From Euglena gracilis (Eukaryota > Euglenida > Euglenophyceae > Euglenales), in the NCBI GenBank assembly GCA_039621445.1, contig CP154954.1:34745455-34809454 (forward strand): a DNA stretch of 64,000 nt, in the 5' to 3' direction. The notes below the pieces were generated by a model. The model ran no database searches, was not told the origin of the DNA, and saw nothing but the letters and a program-made list of their open reading frames with translations. A program made the position numbers and the translations under genes. This document shows positions 30,553 through 40,283 of this stretch, one piece after another. Within the stretch, counting starts at the first letter, position 1; the number at the start of each line of letters is the position of its first letter.

Positions 30553-31722
30553 GGCTCCCGGATCTGGCCTGGGGGGGGGGGTTGTGGGCAGACCCTAGGG
30601 TCTGCCCACGGTCGCCAAAGGTCGCCAAAGGTCGCTATGGGTATTTCCTACTCAGTCTTTTTTGCATTGTAGCGGCGTAGGCAACTGTTCCAGGGCCCTA
30701 AAAAAAAATCCCTTGTGTGTGCAACACCTTTTGTGTGTATGTTGCGCTAATTTGCCGTGGAGCGCATTTTTTGACATCGACCCACCCATAGGTGCCGGAT
30801 CAATTTTTTCTCGGGGGGGGCGAACATTCCGCCGAACGCCGAAGACTGACATATGGAACCGCAACCTGCTACCCGAACAGGCTTCTTTTTAAGTCACCTG
30901 ACCCCCCCCCCCCGGGGGGGAGGGGGGGGGGGTGGGTGGGTCCGGGCCGGACCCCCCCCGGGGGGGGGGAGGGTCCCGCGCCGGAGGCGCTGGGTATACC
31001 TTTTCGGCGCGAAGCGCCGAAAATTTTTGAAAATTGCCTTTAACGTGCCCGATTTTGGGGGGGTCCCCGGACCCAAATGGTCAATTAAGGGGGGGTAGAA
31101 ATAGGGGGGGGGGGTGGTAACGTGTTTGTTATCCACAAGAAATTTGCACAACCACAAAACGGTCACAATCACCTCAATTTTTATCAACAAAAAGCAAAGG
31201 TTTTTACCACGTGCCACCCGCAAGGTAGCGAAACGGTGGCCATTTTTCTGTATAGAAAGGTGAAATGGTCACATGAAAATCTTTTTAAGATTGGACCCCT
31301 GTGGAGCGTGGGTGCGCTGGACTTGGGGATGGGTCGTGTGTGCAGGATTTTCCTCCGTTTTTAAAAAAAGTTATCCCAACCCCAAAGACCAATGTGGGCT
31401 GGGACAAGGGAGCTAAAATGTTAAATTTCAGTGCTGCCCGAAGGGCAGCTAGACGGTAATGGTTTTCCTTCCAAAAAAATGTTAAAATACATATCAGATA
31501 CCTTTTCACTAATAAATTTGGACAAAACTTTGGTTCACAAGTAGAACACATTTTTGTGGAGTGAAAAAAAAATTTCTTCCCAAAATCTCGGGGGGGGCGG
31601 CCGCCCCCCCCGACCCCCCCTTGTGGCACCCCTGGACCCACCCACGACCTTTGGCGACCATGGCGACCTTTGGCGACCCTAGGGTCTGCCCACACCCCCC
31701 CCCCAGGCCAAATCTACCCCCC
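30553..31722. mobile_element. MULE-like element 1, 9-bp TSD GGCCTATTT, with nested insert
   Basis: Left end GGCTCCCGGATCTGGCC, right end GGCCAAATCTACCCCCC. GGCCTATTT is duplicated at 30544-30552 and 31723-31731. The interior carries a GGGCAGACCCTAGGGTCTGC palindrome and GGTCGCCAAA repeats near each end. A second element (30789-31634) is nested inside. Nine-base duplications are typical of Mutator-like elements; no transposase is present. Confidence 0.8.
30789..31634. mobile_element. Nested element, 9-10-bp TSD (GACCCACCCA)
   Basis: GACCCACCCA occurs at 30779-30788 and 31635-31644, while the sister copy (31744-32790) has it once at about 32700-32709. Left end TAGGTGCC, right end GGCACCCCTG. 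It contains C/G-run pieces of other elements (30899-31116, ending GGTGGTA) and a CGAAGGGCAGC..GGGGCGGCCGCCCC part also found at 15050-15300. Confidence 0.7.
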
Positions 31723-31743
31723 GGCCTATTTGACCGAATTCAT

Positions 31744-32790
31744 GGCTCCCGGATCTGGCCTGGGGGGGGGGGGGTTGTGGGCAGACCCTAGGGTCTGCCC
31801 ACGGTCGCCAAAGGTCGCCAAAGGTCGCTATGGGTATCAGGGTTGGGCAATTAACCGTTGTTATTGGGGTCAAGCGATTAACCATGGTTAACTGGGGGTC
31901 AACAAGCGATTGACCAATTTTCGATTAACAGTGCCTTTCCCTCGATTAATCTCGATTAACCGCCACAAAAATTCAAAGTGTCGCTACCCTTGAGTAGTGT
32001 TGTGCACCTTGCCAGATTGGTGCCTGAAAACATCATCCCCGAACCAAAGCTTAGGCTCTCATTCATTGGATGGATCATGAGCCAAACAAACGAAAAAAAT
32101 GAAAAACGGAAAAATGGATCTCTGTTGCCGAGTCTAATGGGTCAGATAGCCAAGTTGGCATCAATTCATTCGCACAAACATGAGCGCATCAACGGAGCAA
32201 TCACTAAGGCGATTGCACAAATCACTGGCTTCTTTCATCTGATGACAATCACCGCCCCTCCTCCGAAGGGTTATGTTCGGTGTTGCAGTTGAAAATTGCC
32301 TCTTTTTCAAAAGGGAACTTCAATTACCCACACAACGAGGTCCATCCCCCCCCGGTGTCTAAGTCCCCAAGGGGTAGAGAAATGTTCCCAAACCCAAGAC
32401 ATCTCTGATTTCTGCAAAAAAAAGTCGATTAACTGGGGGGGCCACAAGCGATTAACCGTTTTTCGATTAACCATGGTTAATTGTCCCCCCCACAAACGAT
32501 CGATTAACTGGGGGGGTCACAAGCGATTGACCGTTTTTCGATTAACCATCCAACCCTGTGGGTATTTCCTGCTCAGTCTTTTTTGCATTGTAGCGGCGTA
32601 GGCAACTGTTCCAGGGCCCTAAAAAAAAAATCCCTTGTGTGTGCAACACCTTTTGTGTGTATGTTGCGCTAATTTGCCGTGGAGCGCATTTTTTGACATC
32701 GACCCACCCACGACCTTTGGCGACCATGGCGACCTTTGGCGACCCTAGGGTCTGCCCACAACCCCCCCCCCCAGGCCAAATCTACCCCCC
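31744..32790. mobile_element. MULE-like element 2, 9-bp TSD CGAATTCAT, with nested insert
   Basis: Same family and orientation as 30553-31722 (left GGCTCCCGGATCTGGCC, right GGCCAAATCTACCCCCC). CGAATTCAT is duplicated at 31735-31743 and 32791-32799. Only three native RT bases (GAC, 31732-31734) separate its target copy from that of element 1. It is split by the insert at 31838-32558. Confidence 0.85.
31838..32558. mobile_element. hAT-like element with CAGGGTTGG termini
   Basis: Inverted termini CAGGGTTGG and CCAACCCTG. TGGGTAT is repeated on both sides (31831-31837 and 32559-32565). The sister element reads ATGGGTATTTCC without the insert at 30630-30641. CGATTAACC/GGTTAA words are clustered near both ends (31845-31965 and 32425-32550). 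No transposase is recognised. Confidence 0.8.
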
Positions 32791-32865
32791 CGAATTCATT
32801 GAGGGCTGTCTGTAAACAATCGTCAGTGTCTTTGGGAAGGATGTCTTTGGGAATTGATGAGCAAC
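32791..32865 (-). pseudogene. R2-like RT fragment upstream of the double insertion
   Basis: It encodes IPKDILPKDTDDCLQTALNE on the minus strand and continues at 30540 once the two insertions are disregarded. On its 5' side (32866) it abuts the 3'-terminal module of the neighbouring element. Confidence 0.75.
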
Positions 32866-32916
32866 GGTGGTGGGGCGAACCGAATCCACCGACCAGTGGC
32901 ACAGCCTACTGGATTT
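32866..32916 (-). repeat. 3'-terminal module M1 of the R2-like elements, copy 1
   Basis: A 51-bp block conserved at six sites: 32866, 36197, 44320 and 44658 in one orientation, 36284 and 36524 in the other. On the minus strand it holds a stem CCAGT..ACTGG enclosing GGC..GCC, then GGTGG..CCACC pairing. In this copy it ends the 3' untranslated region of the element at 33690-35476 and is followed at once by a 5'-truncated RT fragment. Confidence 0.7.
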
Positions 32917-32940
32917 GAAGAGTTCAGGGGAGTAAGGCTA

Positions 32941-33315
32941 CCCTCACCCCCCCCCTAATTGCCCCCCCCCCCCTAATTGGCTAATTGGGGGGTCCTTAAG
33001 GGAGGTCCATTAGCCAATTAGGGGGGGGGGTTAGCCCAATTGGCCAATGGACGTTCAAATTGGCCAACTTTGGCCAATTTCGGCAAGGGCTCAGAAAACC
33101 TCCAAAAACGTCCGTTTCGAAAATGTTAAAAATTGTCGGATATGAAAAAGTCATAACCAGTCCAAAAATGCACAAAAAATCGACCACTTTTGCACAGGTC
33201 AAAAATTATGGGGTCGGGCTCCTCAAGCCCCCCCCTAATTGTCCCCCCCCCCCTAATTGGCTAATTGGGGGTCTGAAGGAGCCCGGCTATTAGCCAAATA
33301 GGGGGGGGGTGAGGG
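32941..33315. mobile_element. TA-flanked element, TAATTG word type, inside a 3' UTR
   Basis: Ends CCCTCACCCCCCCC TAATTG and CAAATAGGGGGGGGGTGAGGG, with TA at 32939-32940 and 33316-33317. The uninterrupted sequence AAGGCTATG(C/T)ACAGA is seen at 44385-44397, so the duplication is TA. TAATTGGCTAATTGGGG words occur at both ends. Confidence 0.9.
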
Positions 33316-33317
33316 TA

Positions 33318-33689
33318 TGTACAGAGGCAACTGGGAAGGGAGGGAAGAGACTTTGACAGGTTCCGAGGTAAGGTGATGTACAGATGGGCTGTGCCCATGG
33401 TTCAGGGGTAAGGTGGTCAGGTGAACCCGGAATCGGCCATGTAGGGGCCAGGGTCCGAGGGGTGAGGAAGCAGGCGGGGTGGGGTGGCATTGATGGGGGC
33501 AGGCTGTTCCCCGGTGTGCTCAATGGAGGTTTCGGGTTCGACCGTCCTTTCGGCGTTCTCTCAGGTGTGTTTACCATGTTGTCTCCACGGGACAGAGCCA
33601 ATAATACCGGCCCTTGGTGGCCGGTGTATGCTGCCTTGGCTTGGCATCAGCGGCCACAGGTGTTTATATGGTGTTCACCCTGACCCCCT
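33318..33689 (-). other. 3' untranslated region of the R2-like element at 33690-35476
   Basis: It contains the hairpin ATGGGC-nnn-GCCCAT (33383-33397) and CCTTAC words also found near the other 3' ends. No coding frame is supported. Confidence 0.55.
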
Positions 33690-35476
33690 TTTTTACTCCG
33701 TGGCATATGGGGTGTGGGTAGTGAGATCCACGTCGCCTGATGGCTCCGCCACTGCCCCCCAAGCCAGCTGGCGAGCGAATTCTCTAGCCAACGTTAGACT
33801 CAGCGCTTGCCATACCGTGGCCTCTGACGATCGTCGTTGAGGAACATCGGTCTGCGCCAACACAGTGCAGAGGCACTTGGATATGAATCCTGCCGCTCGC
33901 TCCCCCATCCCTCCGAAGCAATCAACCACAAACGGGATGAACGTCCATCCCAACCGTTCGCAGGTGGCTGCATACTTGCGTTCTTTGTCTCCTTCTTGTA
34001 ATTCGTGCCACCGTGCTAAGGCGTCCTTTGAGGAGACCGGGTTTGCTGGTTGCAACGGGTGGCGGACCGTGACATCCACTGCAGCAGGTCCGTCCGCGTC
34101 GAATCTCGTGATAAAGACATCTCCTGGTCTTGTCCGGTTGTCTGCCACCTCTTCTCGTCGAGCCATGAAACCGGCCCTTCTCGCCAGGTCCAAAACGAAC
34201 GTCTGGAGGGCACCATGTCGCCGCAAAGTGTTGTTTTTGGGGCAGCAGACAAGGTGGTTTCCTCCAACATCCATTTGTTGGTGGCAGCGGGGGCACTCCG
34301 GCAAGGAGCCATCTGTCGTTGTGGGGCAAACTTGGCACCCCAAGGACCACTGAGTCAGGGCTCTGAATTCTGCCGGTGGGATGAGGGTTTTCAGGGGGGC
34401 AGAGGGGTTGACCGCTGCCCACGCCATGGCGTGCGGCCTCCGCTGGCATGCGAAGCGGACCGCGTCATTTCCAACAAGGCCCAAAAGCAGGTCCGCCCGG
34501 ACCTTGACGACCTCATCTGTCCACCACTTTTGTTTCACCATTGTGGGAGACAAGGAACTCACTTTGCTTGGGTCCGTTAGGAGGTCACCCACAGGCGCCA
34601 CCCCTTTGGTAAGGCCCGAGATCACCAAGCCCGTCTCCCCGTAATCCCGTGGGAGCTGGGGGCAACCCTCGGGTAGGCACAGAGTGCTATCCGCTCGTGA
34701 GAGGAAGTCAAGGATGGCCGCCCACCTTGCCGGTGCTCTGGATACCTCTGGGTCTCGGATCCCGAGCCCCCCCAGGCGGACTGGCAGGGAGGCTTGGGCC
34801 CACTGTTTATCATCCAGCGGGCGAGCGGTGATGACGGACATTGTGTCCCGAAGGGGAGTGGCAAGGAATGACATGGCGCCTTGGCTCCCGAGAGGTGTGT
34901 GGTTCGAAGCAGGTCGTTTACTTTACATGCATCAAGACATTGCCTGAGCACCGTGAACTGTAGGTGCGGCGACGGCAGCAATTGCAGCAGGTCGCACGCT
35001 TTCCGGACTCCCGAGAGGCAAAGTCCAGGTGCCCTGCCGGGTGGCAGACGGGCACTCCTAGCACACGGATGCCAGAGCCGGGTGTGAAAGGTTCCACTGG
35101 GATTCCCTGAAGCAGACCTTCTCCACGCGCAACAAATGCGGGACCCCAGAGTTTGCACTTTGTCAGGTTGAGTCCCACACCAATCTGTGGTCCGTCGTTC
35201 AGGATCAACCGTACTGCCCTGCGTGCCCATGATGTGGGCATCATCGAGGTACCAGGCTTGCCAGCCCACCATTCCTTGCAGCTTGTCCAAGAGGGACTGT
35301 ATCCCGAGGGCAAAGGCAGCCGGCCCACACGGGTCCCCTTGCTGCACACCGGACTTGCTTCGGAGTGACGTTTTTCCGAGATACAAATGAGAATGGCGGG
35401 CGTAGCAACTCTCCAACCAAGGAAGCAGCGAGGGGCATCGCTCAGCGACTTCTGCCAGCAAATTGTCTCGAGAGAT
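33690..35476 (-). pseudogene. R2-like RT, 5'-truncated within motif A, otherwise nearly complete
   Basis: Minus strand from ISRDNLLAEVAERCP (35420-35476) through QQGDPCGPAAFALGIQ (motif B, about 35300-35345) and WYLDDAHIMG (motif C, about 35235-35265), then a 393-codon frame with RWW-type region, CPRCHQQ..GGNHLVCC knuckle, RRHGALQTF, endonuclease RPGDVFITRFDADG..AVDVTVRHPL, a CFGGMGERAAGF segment and a C-terminal helix, ending at 33693. Frame changes lie near 35200 and 34900. Fingers and N-terminus are absent: the leader at 35515 joins almost directly to mid-motif A. An internal-deletion copy. Confidence 0.85.
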
Positions 35477-35480
35477 GCAA

Positions 35481-35830
35481 ATGATGAGGCCTTTTTTTTA
35501 TATGTGACAGACTTTACACGGCGGGTAGCACTGCTTCACCCAGACTGTGCCCCGGGCCCAGGGAGACGTCTCTTTTGGCCCTTGCCACAAGGAGAAACTC
35601 CTCATGACTCCCTGTGCGGCCACAGGTCGCCGGTAGATACTATGGGTGTAAAGTACAAAGGTTGTATGGAGTGCCGTGCACGTCCGCGGTCAGTGGTTAG
35701 AGGAAAATGGGAAAGTCCCATCTTCTATATATACGGCGGGGAGAGAGGGGGGTGTGTGTGCTTTTGCTTGCCACTTTTGGCGTGTTTGTGTCATTGGCTG
35801 ATTTTTCTTGGTGTTTTTGGTTTCAGAGCC
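35481..35830 (-). promoter_or_regulatory. 5' leader (copy C) with TATA-like upstream element
   Basis: The conserved leader lies at 35515-35645, with hairpin CCTGTG-GCCG-CACAGG and a nine-pair second hairpin (35585-35605). About 90 bp upstream on the minus strand is TATATATA (35727-35734), with GAAGATGGGAC beyond it. The word GGCCTCATCAT (35481-35491 in inverse) marks the joint with the truncated RT. Confidence 0.55.
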
Positions 35831-35939
35831 GTCCGAGTGTGGCAAGTAAGAAAGATGGCCCCATGGCCATTGTTTTGTATGGGCCACCGAAGGTGGTAGA
35901 GGTGATAGAGGTGGCAGGATGCACTGGATGAAGTCCCAC

Positions 35940-36175
35940 TCAGAAATACGGGGAATGCGTACCAGCGCTACTGCAATCAAGCAGTTGCTCGGGACACTGT
36001 CCCCATGCCAGTTGTCGTGCGAGCTCGCGCATCAAAGCCATTCCAAGCCCCTGCCATGCACTGGCCTCCACACCCCGCCTCTCCCAGCCGTTATGTTGGC
36101 TTGTTTGGAGGCGGATGCATGTGGAGACGAATCCTTGGCCTGCTTCACTCATGCCACTCATGCCATGATGAGGCC
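35940..36175 (-). pseudogene. C-terminal fragment of an R2-like RT
   Basis: GFVSTCIRLQ, then EASAWQGLGMALMRELARQL and SSAGTHSPYF before a stop, matching the C-termini at 33693-33800 and 25480-25585. It follows module M1 (36197-36247) on the minus strand and is followed by leader copy C. Confidence 0.7.
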
Positions 36176-36196
36176 CTTTCCTGACACCAGAGATAC

Positions 36197-36334
36197 GGTG
36201 GTGGGGCGAACCGAGTCCACCGACCAGTGGCACAGCCTACTGGGTTTGCCAGAGTTGCCAGAGCCTTACCCCCTGAACACGTCAAATCCAGTAGGCAGTG
36301 CCACTGGTCGGTGGACTTGGTTCGCCCCACCACC
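36197..36334. repeat. Inverted pair of M1 modules
   Basis: M1 copies at 36197-36247 and, inverted, at 36284-36334 form long arms around 36 bp. A third copy (36524-36574) has the same orientation as the second. All retain the CCAGT..ACTGG and GGTGG..CCACC pairings. Confidence 0.7.
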
Positions 36335-36523
36335 GTAGTAACGCTGTGCGAGGAAGCCTCACCACCCGACATCCCCCTCCACCCCCGCGCGCCGCATACA
36401 CAGCACGTGGCGACACACCACAAACCATGTCCCTCATCCCGACGGACCCCTCCACCCTTCCCCCACCCCGCGCAGCCGCACATTCCGAACCCTTGTGCAT
36501 ATTGCCCCTCACCGCGGAACAAG

Positions 36524-36574
36524 AAATCCAGTAGGCTGCGCCACTGGTCAGTGGATTCGGTTCGCCTCACCACC
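36524..36574 (+). repeat. M1 module, inverted copy
   Basis: AAATCCAGTAGGCTGCGCCA.. through TTCGCCTCACCACC. One C to T change relative to other copies lies outside the main stem. Confidence 0.7.
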
Positions 36575-36599
36575 GTTTAATGTTTAAAACTATCGTGTT

Positions 36600-37158
36600 T
36601 AAAAAAAAAATTGAGAAAGCCACGGTGACCACCCGAGAAGGTGGGCTTTGCTCATTTTCAATCTCGCGAAGCCACATGAGTTGTAAATAATTCTCACCAC
36701 CTCCCTTAACACCGTACGGCGCTTTGTAAACGTTGTACATAAAAAAAAAGCCAGAGTTCGAGGGAGGGGGGCTATGTACAGATGGGCGCAGCCCATGGGC
36801 AGTGTGGATGCGTGCGGCGGTAAGGTAGGGGGTAGGGGGATGCGTGCGAAGGGGGGATATGTACACATGGGGCGAACCCTTGGGCAGTAAGCGGAAGTTA
36901 AGCAGAAGTAGCGGCTTTGGTAGCCGGCATATGAGGGCGATGGGGGTGAGAGCGCTTAGAGTATCAGCGAGGTGGAGTCCGCGTTGTGTTGTCGTCGGTG
37001 ATGGTTTTTCCCCTTGGGCCTTCTCCGTCGGCCGTCCTGCCGTGGGGTGCCGCCGTCGGCCGCCCACATGTGCTTTGGGACGTGCAGGGGCTGATTTTGG
37101 AGGGGTGGTGGCCGTAGGTGGGGTGTGCCATCCTGGAGTTTGATATTGCCTGTGGTGT
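36600..37158 (-). other. 3' untranslated region of the large R2-like element
   Basis: Downstream of the RT stop on the minus strand. It contains two related hairpin segments at 36779-36800 (ATGGGC-GCA-GCCCAT) and 36860-36885, and TGTACA words like those in the other 3' regions. No coding frame is supported. Confidence 0.5.
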
Positions 37159-38100
37159 TTATCGAAGGAAGTGCTTGGGGCGTAGCATCTGTACCACTTG
37201 GCGGAAGAGAGCTAGTGCCAGCAGCTGATAGCTCTCGGCTTGTCGTGTAGAGCGTACGTCGCCTTGGTCCCATGTGGTGGTCCGTTTGATCATCCTGGAG
37301 AGCAGCTTGGCGCTTTCGGGTCCCAGTCCTCCCCAGGTGCCCATCGCCAGTGTGGTGAACGACCAGCCACCATTGCGGCAGGGGACGTCGTACTTGGCAT
37401 GTTTGGCCTGTTCTCGCCGTTTGAGAAAGGTCCGCTAGCGTTCCCTACCGCTGCTTCTTTCGGCCGCTTGCCACCCGTGTGCGATGGTGATGTCAACAGC
37501 TGTTGGCTTGCCATCTTGCCATGTGGCGAGCAACAGGTCGGCTGGCCGTAGGGAGGTGTCTGGCTGGTTGGGAACCGGTACCTCGCGTTGGACACTTTGG
37601 CCGTTTGTGGACAAAAGGTTGAACAGTGCGTCCTGGACGGCATTGTGTCTGTTGGCGAAATTGTTCCGAATGCAGCACATCTCGTGATCGCCGTGGGTGT
37701 CTGTGGCATTCTGGCAGCCAGCGCAGGTGCCGGTGGTGTCCGCGAGGGGTAGTCCAAGCCACCACTTTAGCCCAAGGCGGTAGTCAGCCGCCTCCACTCT
37801 GGTATGGAGGGCATCATGGGGTGCTGCGGCCATCCAGCCGTGACCGATGCCGTGTGCCTGCTCCATCAGGCGAGCTTGATCTCTCGGTGGGATTCGGGCG
37901 AGGAGGCTGTCGATCGTGGTGCGGGACAGTTGCGATTGCCACCATCGCTGTGACGTGTCGTTGCCGGAGGCGGATGCGAAGGATGCTGCGACAAGCAGTC
38001 GTTGGCTCTCAGGGTGCTGGGGGCCAAGGGTCGAGGAGAGGTCGAGGAGAGGCTTGCTGACAGACCCGGTCATTCGGGGCCGCGGCATACGCGGGGCAGG
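37159..38100 (-). pseudogene. C-terminal part of the large R2-like polyprotein: knuckle and endonuclease
   Basis: Continues the RT frame after a frameshift near 38060. Order: SQRWWQSQLSR, DYRLGLKWWLGL, knuckle CAGCQNATDTHGDHEMCC (37675-37735), RHNAVQDAL, endonuclease RPADLLLATWQDGKPTAVDI (37490-37560). An in-frame TAG follows at about 37435; beyond it the frame is open through GGWSFTTLAMGTWGGLGPES to about 37159. Frameshift plus stop make it a broken gene, or one needing readthrough. Confidence 0.8.
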
Positions 38101-39860
38101 CGACCTTTTTGTGTCCATGGGTATAGTACTGGCAGAGGGCCGCGGTACGGGCGGCTCCTTGGCAGGCTGCCGGGATGCGCAGCCCGCATCCCCCGTTGGA
38201 GAGTGGGAGCGCTGCTTGCTGCCGTTGCTCCGTGCTGAGTGCTTGACCGAGGAGGTCCTCGAAGGCGCCGAAGATGGTCTCACCGCAGCGGGTGACTTCT
38301 TCCTGGGCGTCGTAGGAGTCAGATGCCCGCAGGAGGTGGTTGACCTTACAGCCGTCCAGGCACGACCGAAGGAGGTGGTGGGCGAGCTGGGGGTCTGTTA
38401 CCGACGTTACCAGATCAGTGGCTTTCTCGATTCTTGCAGTGGCCTCTGCCCAGGCAGCAACCGTGTGACCGGTAGAGGTGGGGAAGTCCACGGGGCAGCC
38501 GAGTACAGTGATTCCGGAGTCTTCAACCCAGGGCACACGCTGGAGGCGCTCTCGGTCCGGGATGGCATCGGCGGCTGGTCCCCAGGCCACGCACTTGGCA
38601 AGGTTCAGTTGGACCCTGGTGCGTTCACTCTCGACTCGCAAGAAGTATAGGCATTTCTGCAGTGCCCTGGGCTCGCCAATCAGGATCCCGTCGTCGAGGT
38701 ACCAGGAGGACCACAGCAGCTCAGCCTGTTGTGCAATTGTGTCGGCTATGGTGTGTAGTCCCACGGCGAAGCCAATGGGCCCAAGAGGGCAGCCCTGGTG
38801 TGTGCCCCTTGTGGAGGACAGCATGCGTCCCTCGCTGAACAGGTGTGCCGGTTGGCCATACGCGAAGCGCAAGTAGTTGAAAAGCGCGGGCGTGCGCGTC
38901 TGCGCCTCGTGGAGCATGACGGTGCGGTCAAGGGTGTTGAAGGCATTCTTCAGATCGACCTGAAGAACCGCCCAGTTACCCCGTGGGTCCAGCTTCCGAA
39001 CCAGGTTTTGCATTGTAATCGCCGTGGATTCGGCGGCGTTGGACAGTCCAACCCCGGTTTGGAGGGGGCTCAGTCGAGCAACTTGTTCTTTTGCGGCTCC
39101 CGTGTGAAGGAGTGCTTTCCCTACCAGTCGCCGGAGGGTTTCGCCAACTGCGATGGGCCGGACGCCGTCATCTTTTTTCCGCAAGGGGGTTAGGTTTGCG
39201 GAGCACCAGCTTGGCGCGTGGTCTGGGGGCAAGTCGCCCTCTGCCCAAGCGGAGGCCAGCCGTCCCAAAGCCGTGAGGAGGCGGGCGCCGTGGCCGGGGC
39301 GGCGGACGGCATCTTGCAGGTGGCAGGGGCGTAGTCCAGAGGGGCCCGGGGACGATGTGCGCGGGAAGCGGAGGATGGCTTCGCGGAGGAGTTCCTCCCA
39401 CCGCACGCGTTGACCGTCTGGGAAAGGCGGCAGCTTTGCAGGGAAGTTGTTGGTGTTGACCGGCCGGCCCAGTGGGTGAAGGTCCTGTAGCCTGGCCCAT
39501 ACCGCCGGGTCGCTGGAGCGATGTGTCCCCTCCGACAGAAGGACCTGTAGGGCCTTGGCTGGGGCTCCTTCCCCGACTAGAGTGCGTGCCCGTCGAAGCA
39601 CCGCCTCCGGAACGGCCGAGGGCTCGGTGCGCGCTTTCTTGGCAGTGCGTGTCTCGACGGAAGAGGCGGGCAGTTTCGTAGCTGCGTGAAGCTCGGACAC
39701 CAGTGTGGCGTATTGCCCCTGTCTGAAGAGCTGCAAGCGTCTGCCGATGGCGGTGGAAGTATCCTCTGCGGCTTCCCGGCCGCTGCTTGGGACAGTGCGC
39801 AGTACCAACTTCGGGAAAGCTAAGACAGCGAATAGGTGGTCGTTGTCCGGTTTGGCCACG
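38009..39860 (-). CDS. Reverse transcriptase domain of the large R2-like element
   Basis: A 600-codon open frame, complete through the RT core: finger motif SSPGPSGLRPCHLQD, LTPLRKKDDGVRPIAVGETL, motif A VLQVDLKNAFNTLDR (about 38930-38975), motif B HQGCPLGPIGFAV (about 38765-38805), motif C SWYLDDGILIG (about 38675-38710), CVAWGP, then thumb helices (LLRSCLDGCKVNHLLR). All three catalytic aspartates are present. It would prime reverse transcription on nicked target DNA, as R2 enzymes do. At its upstream edge an insertion (39861-40283) separates it from the region at 40284-42555, with which it forms a single frame when the insertion is disregarded. This is the best-preserved RT in the window. 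Confidence 0.85.
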
Positions 39861-40283
39861 GAGGCTAGGCGCGCCGCTCGGGGGGGGTCCGGGCCCCCCC
39901 CCCTCCCCCCCCCTGCGCGGCCCCTGCGCGGCCGCCCGCGCGGCCGCTCGCCCCCCCCTGGACCCCCCCCCTCCCCCCACTGTGCCTAGCATAGCCAAGA
40001 AAAAAATTTTTGGTGAAAAAATCGCGATTTTTTGAGGCCCAAAAATGACCAAAAATGACCATTTTCGGACACAAAATGGCAAATTTGGGGGCCGCGCGCT
40101 CTGCGCGCGGCCAAAAAAGCACTTTTTTGGTCAAAAATGGCCCAAAAATGGCAAAAAATGACCACTTTTTGGACCCGAAAATCACCGATTTTAGGATGCG
40201 TTCCGCCCGCGCGGCCGCCCTCACCCCCCTCCCCCCCCCTGGCGGGCCAGGTCCGCTCGACTCCCCCCACTGTGCCTAGCCTC
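39861..40283. mobile_element. GAGGCTAGGC-family element inside the R2-like ORF, CCACG TSD
   Basis: Termini GAGGCTAGGC and GCCTAGCCTC; CCACG at 39856-39860 and 40284-40288. 423 bp, nearly the same sequence as 18758-19208. It sits inside a reading frame that is continuous across the site without it. No GT..AG pair fits its borders, so I do not read it as a spliced intron. Confidence 0.9.

Noticed and set aside
32866-32916. M1 module as a tRNA or tRNA-derived SINE
   Set aside because: Some box-A/box-B-like words are present, but no cloverleaf with acceptor and anticodon stems can be drawn. It is better explained as the 3' end of retrotransposons.
16897-40283. In-frame RT insertions as ordinary spliceosomal introns or introners
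   Set aside because: No GT..AG (or GC..AG) pair lies at positions that would rejoin the frames; target duplications explain the borders better.
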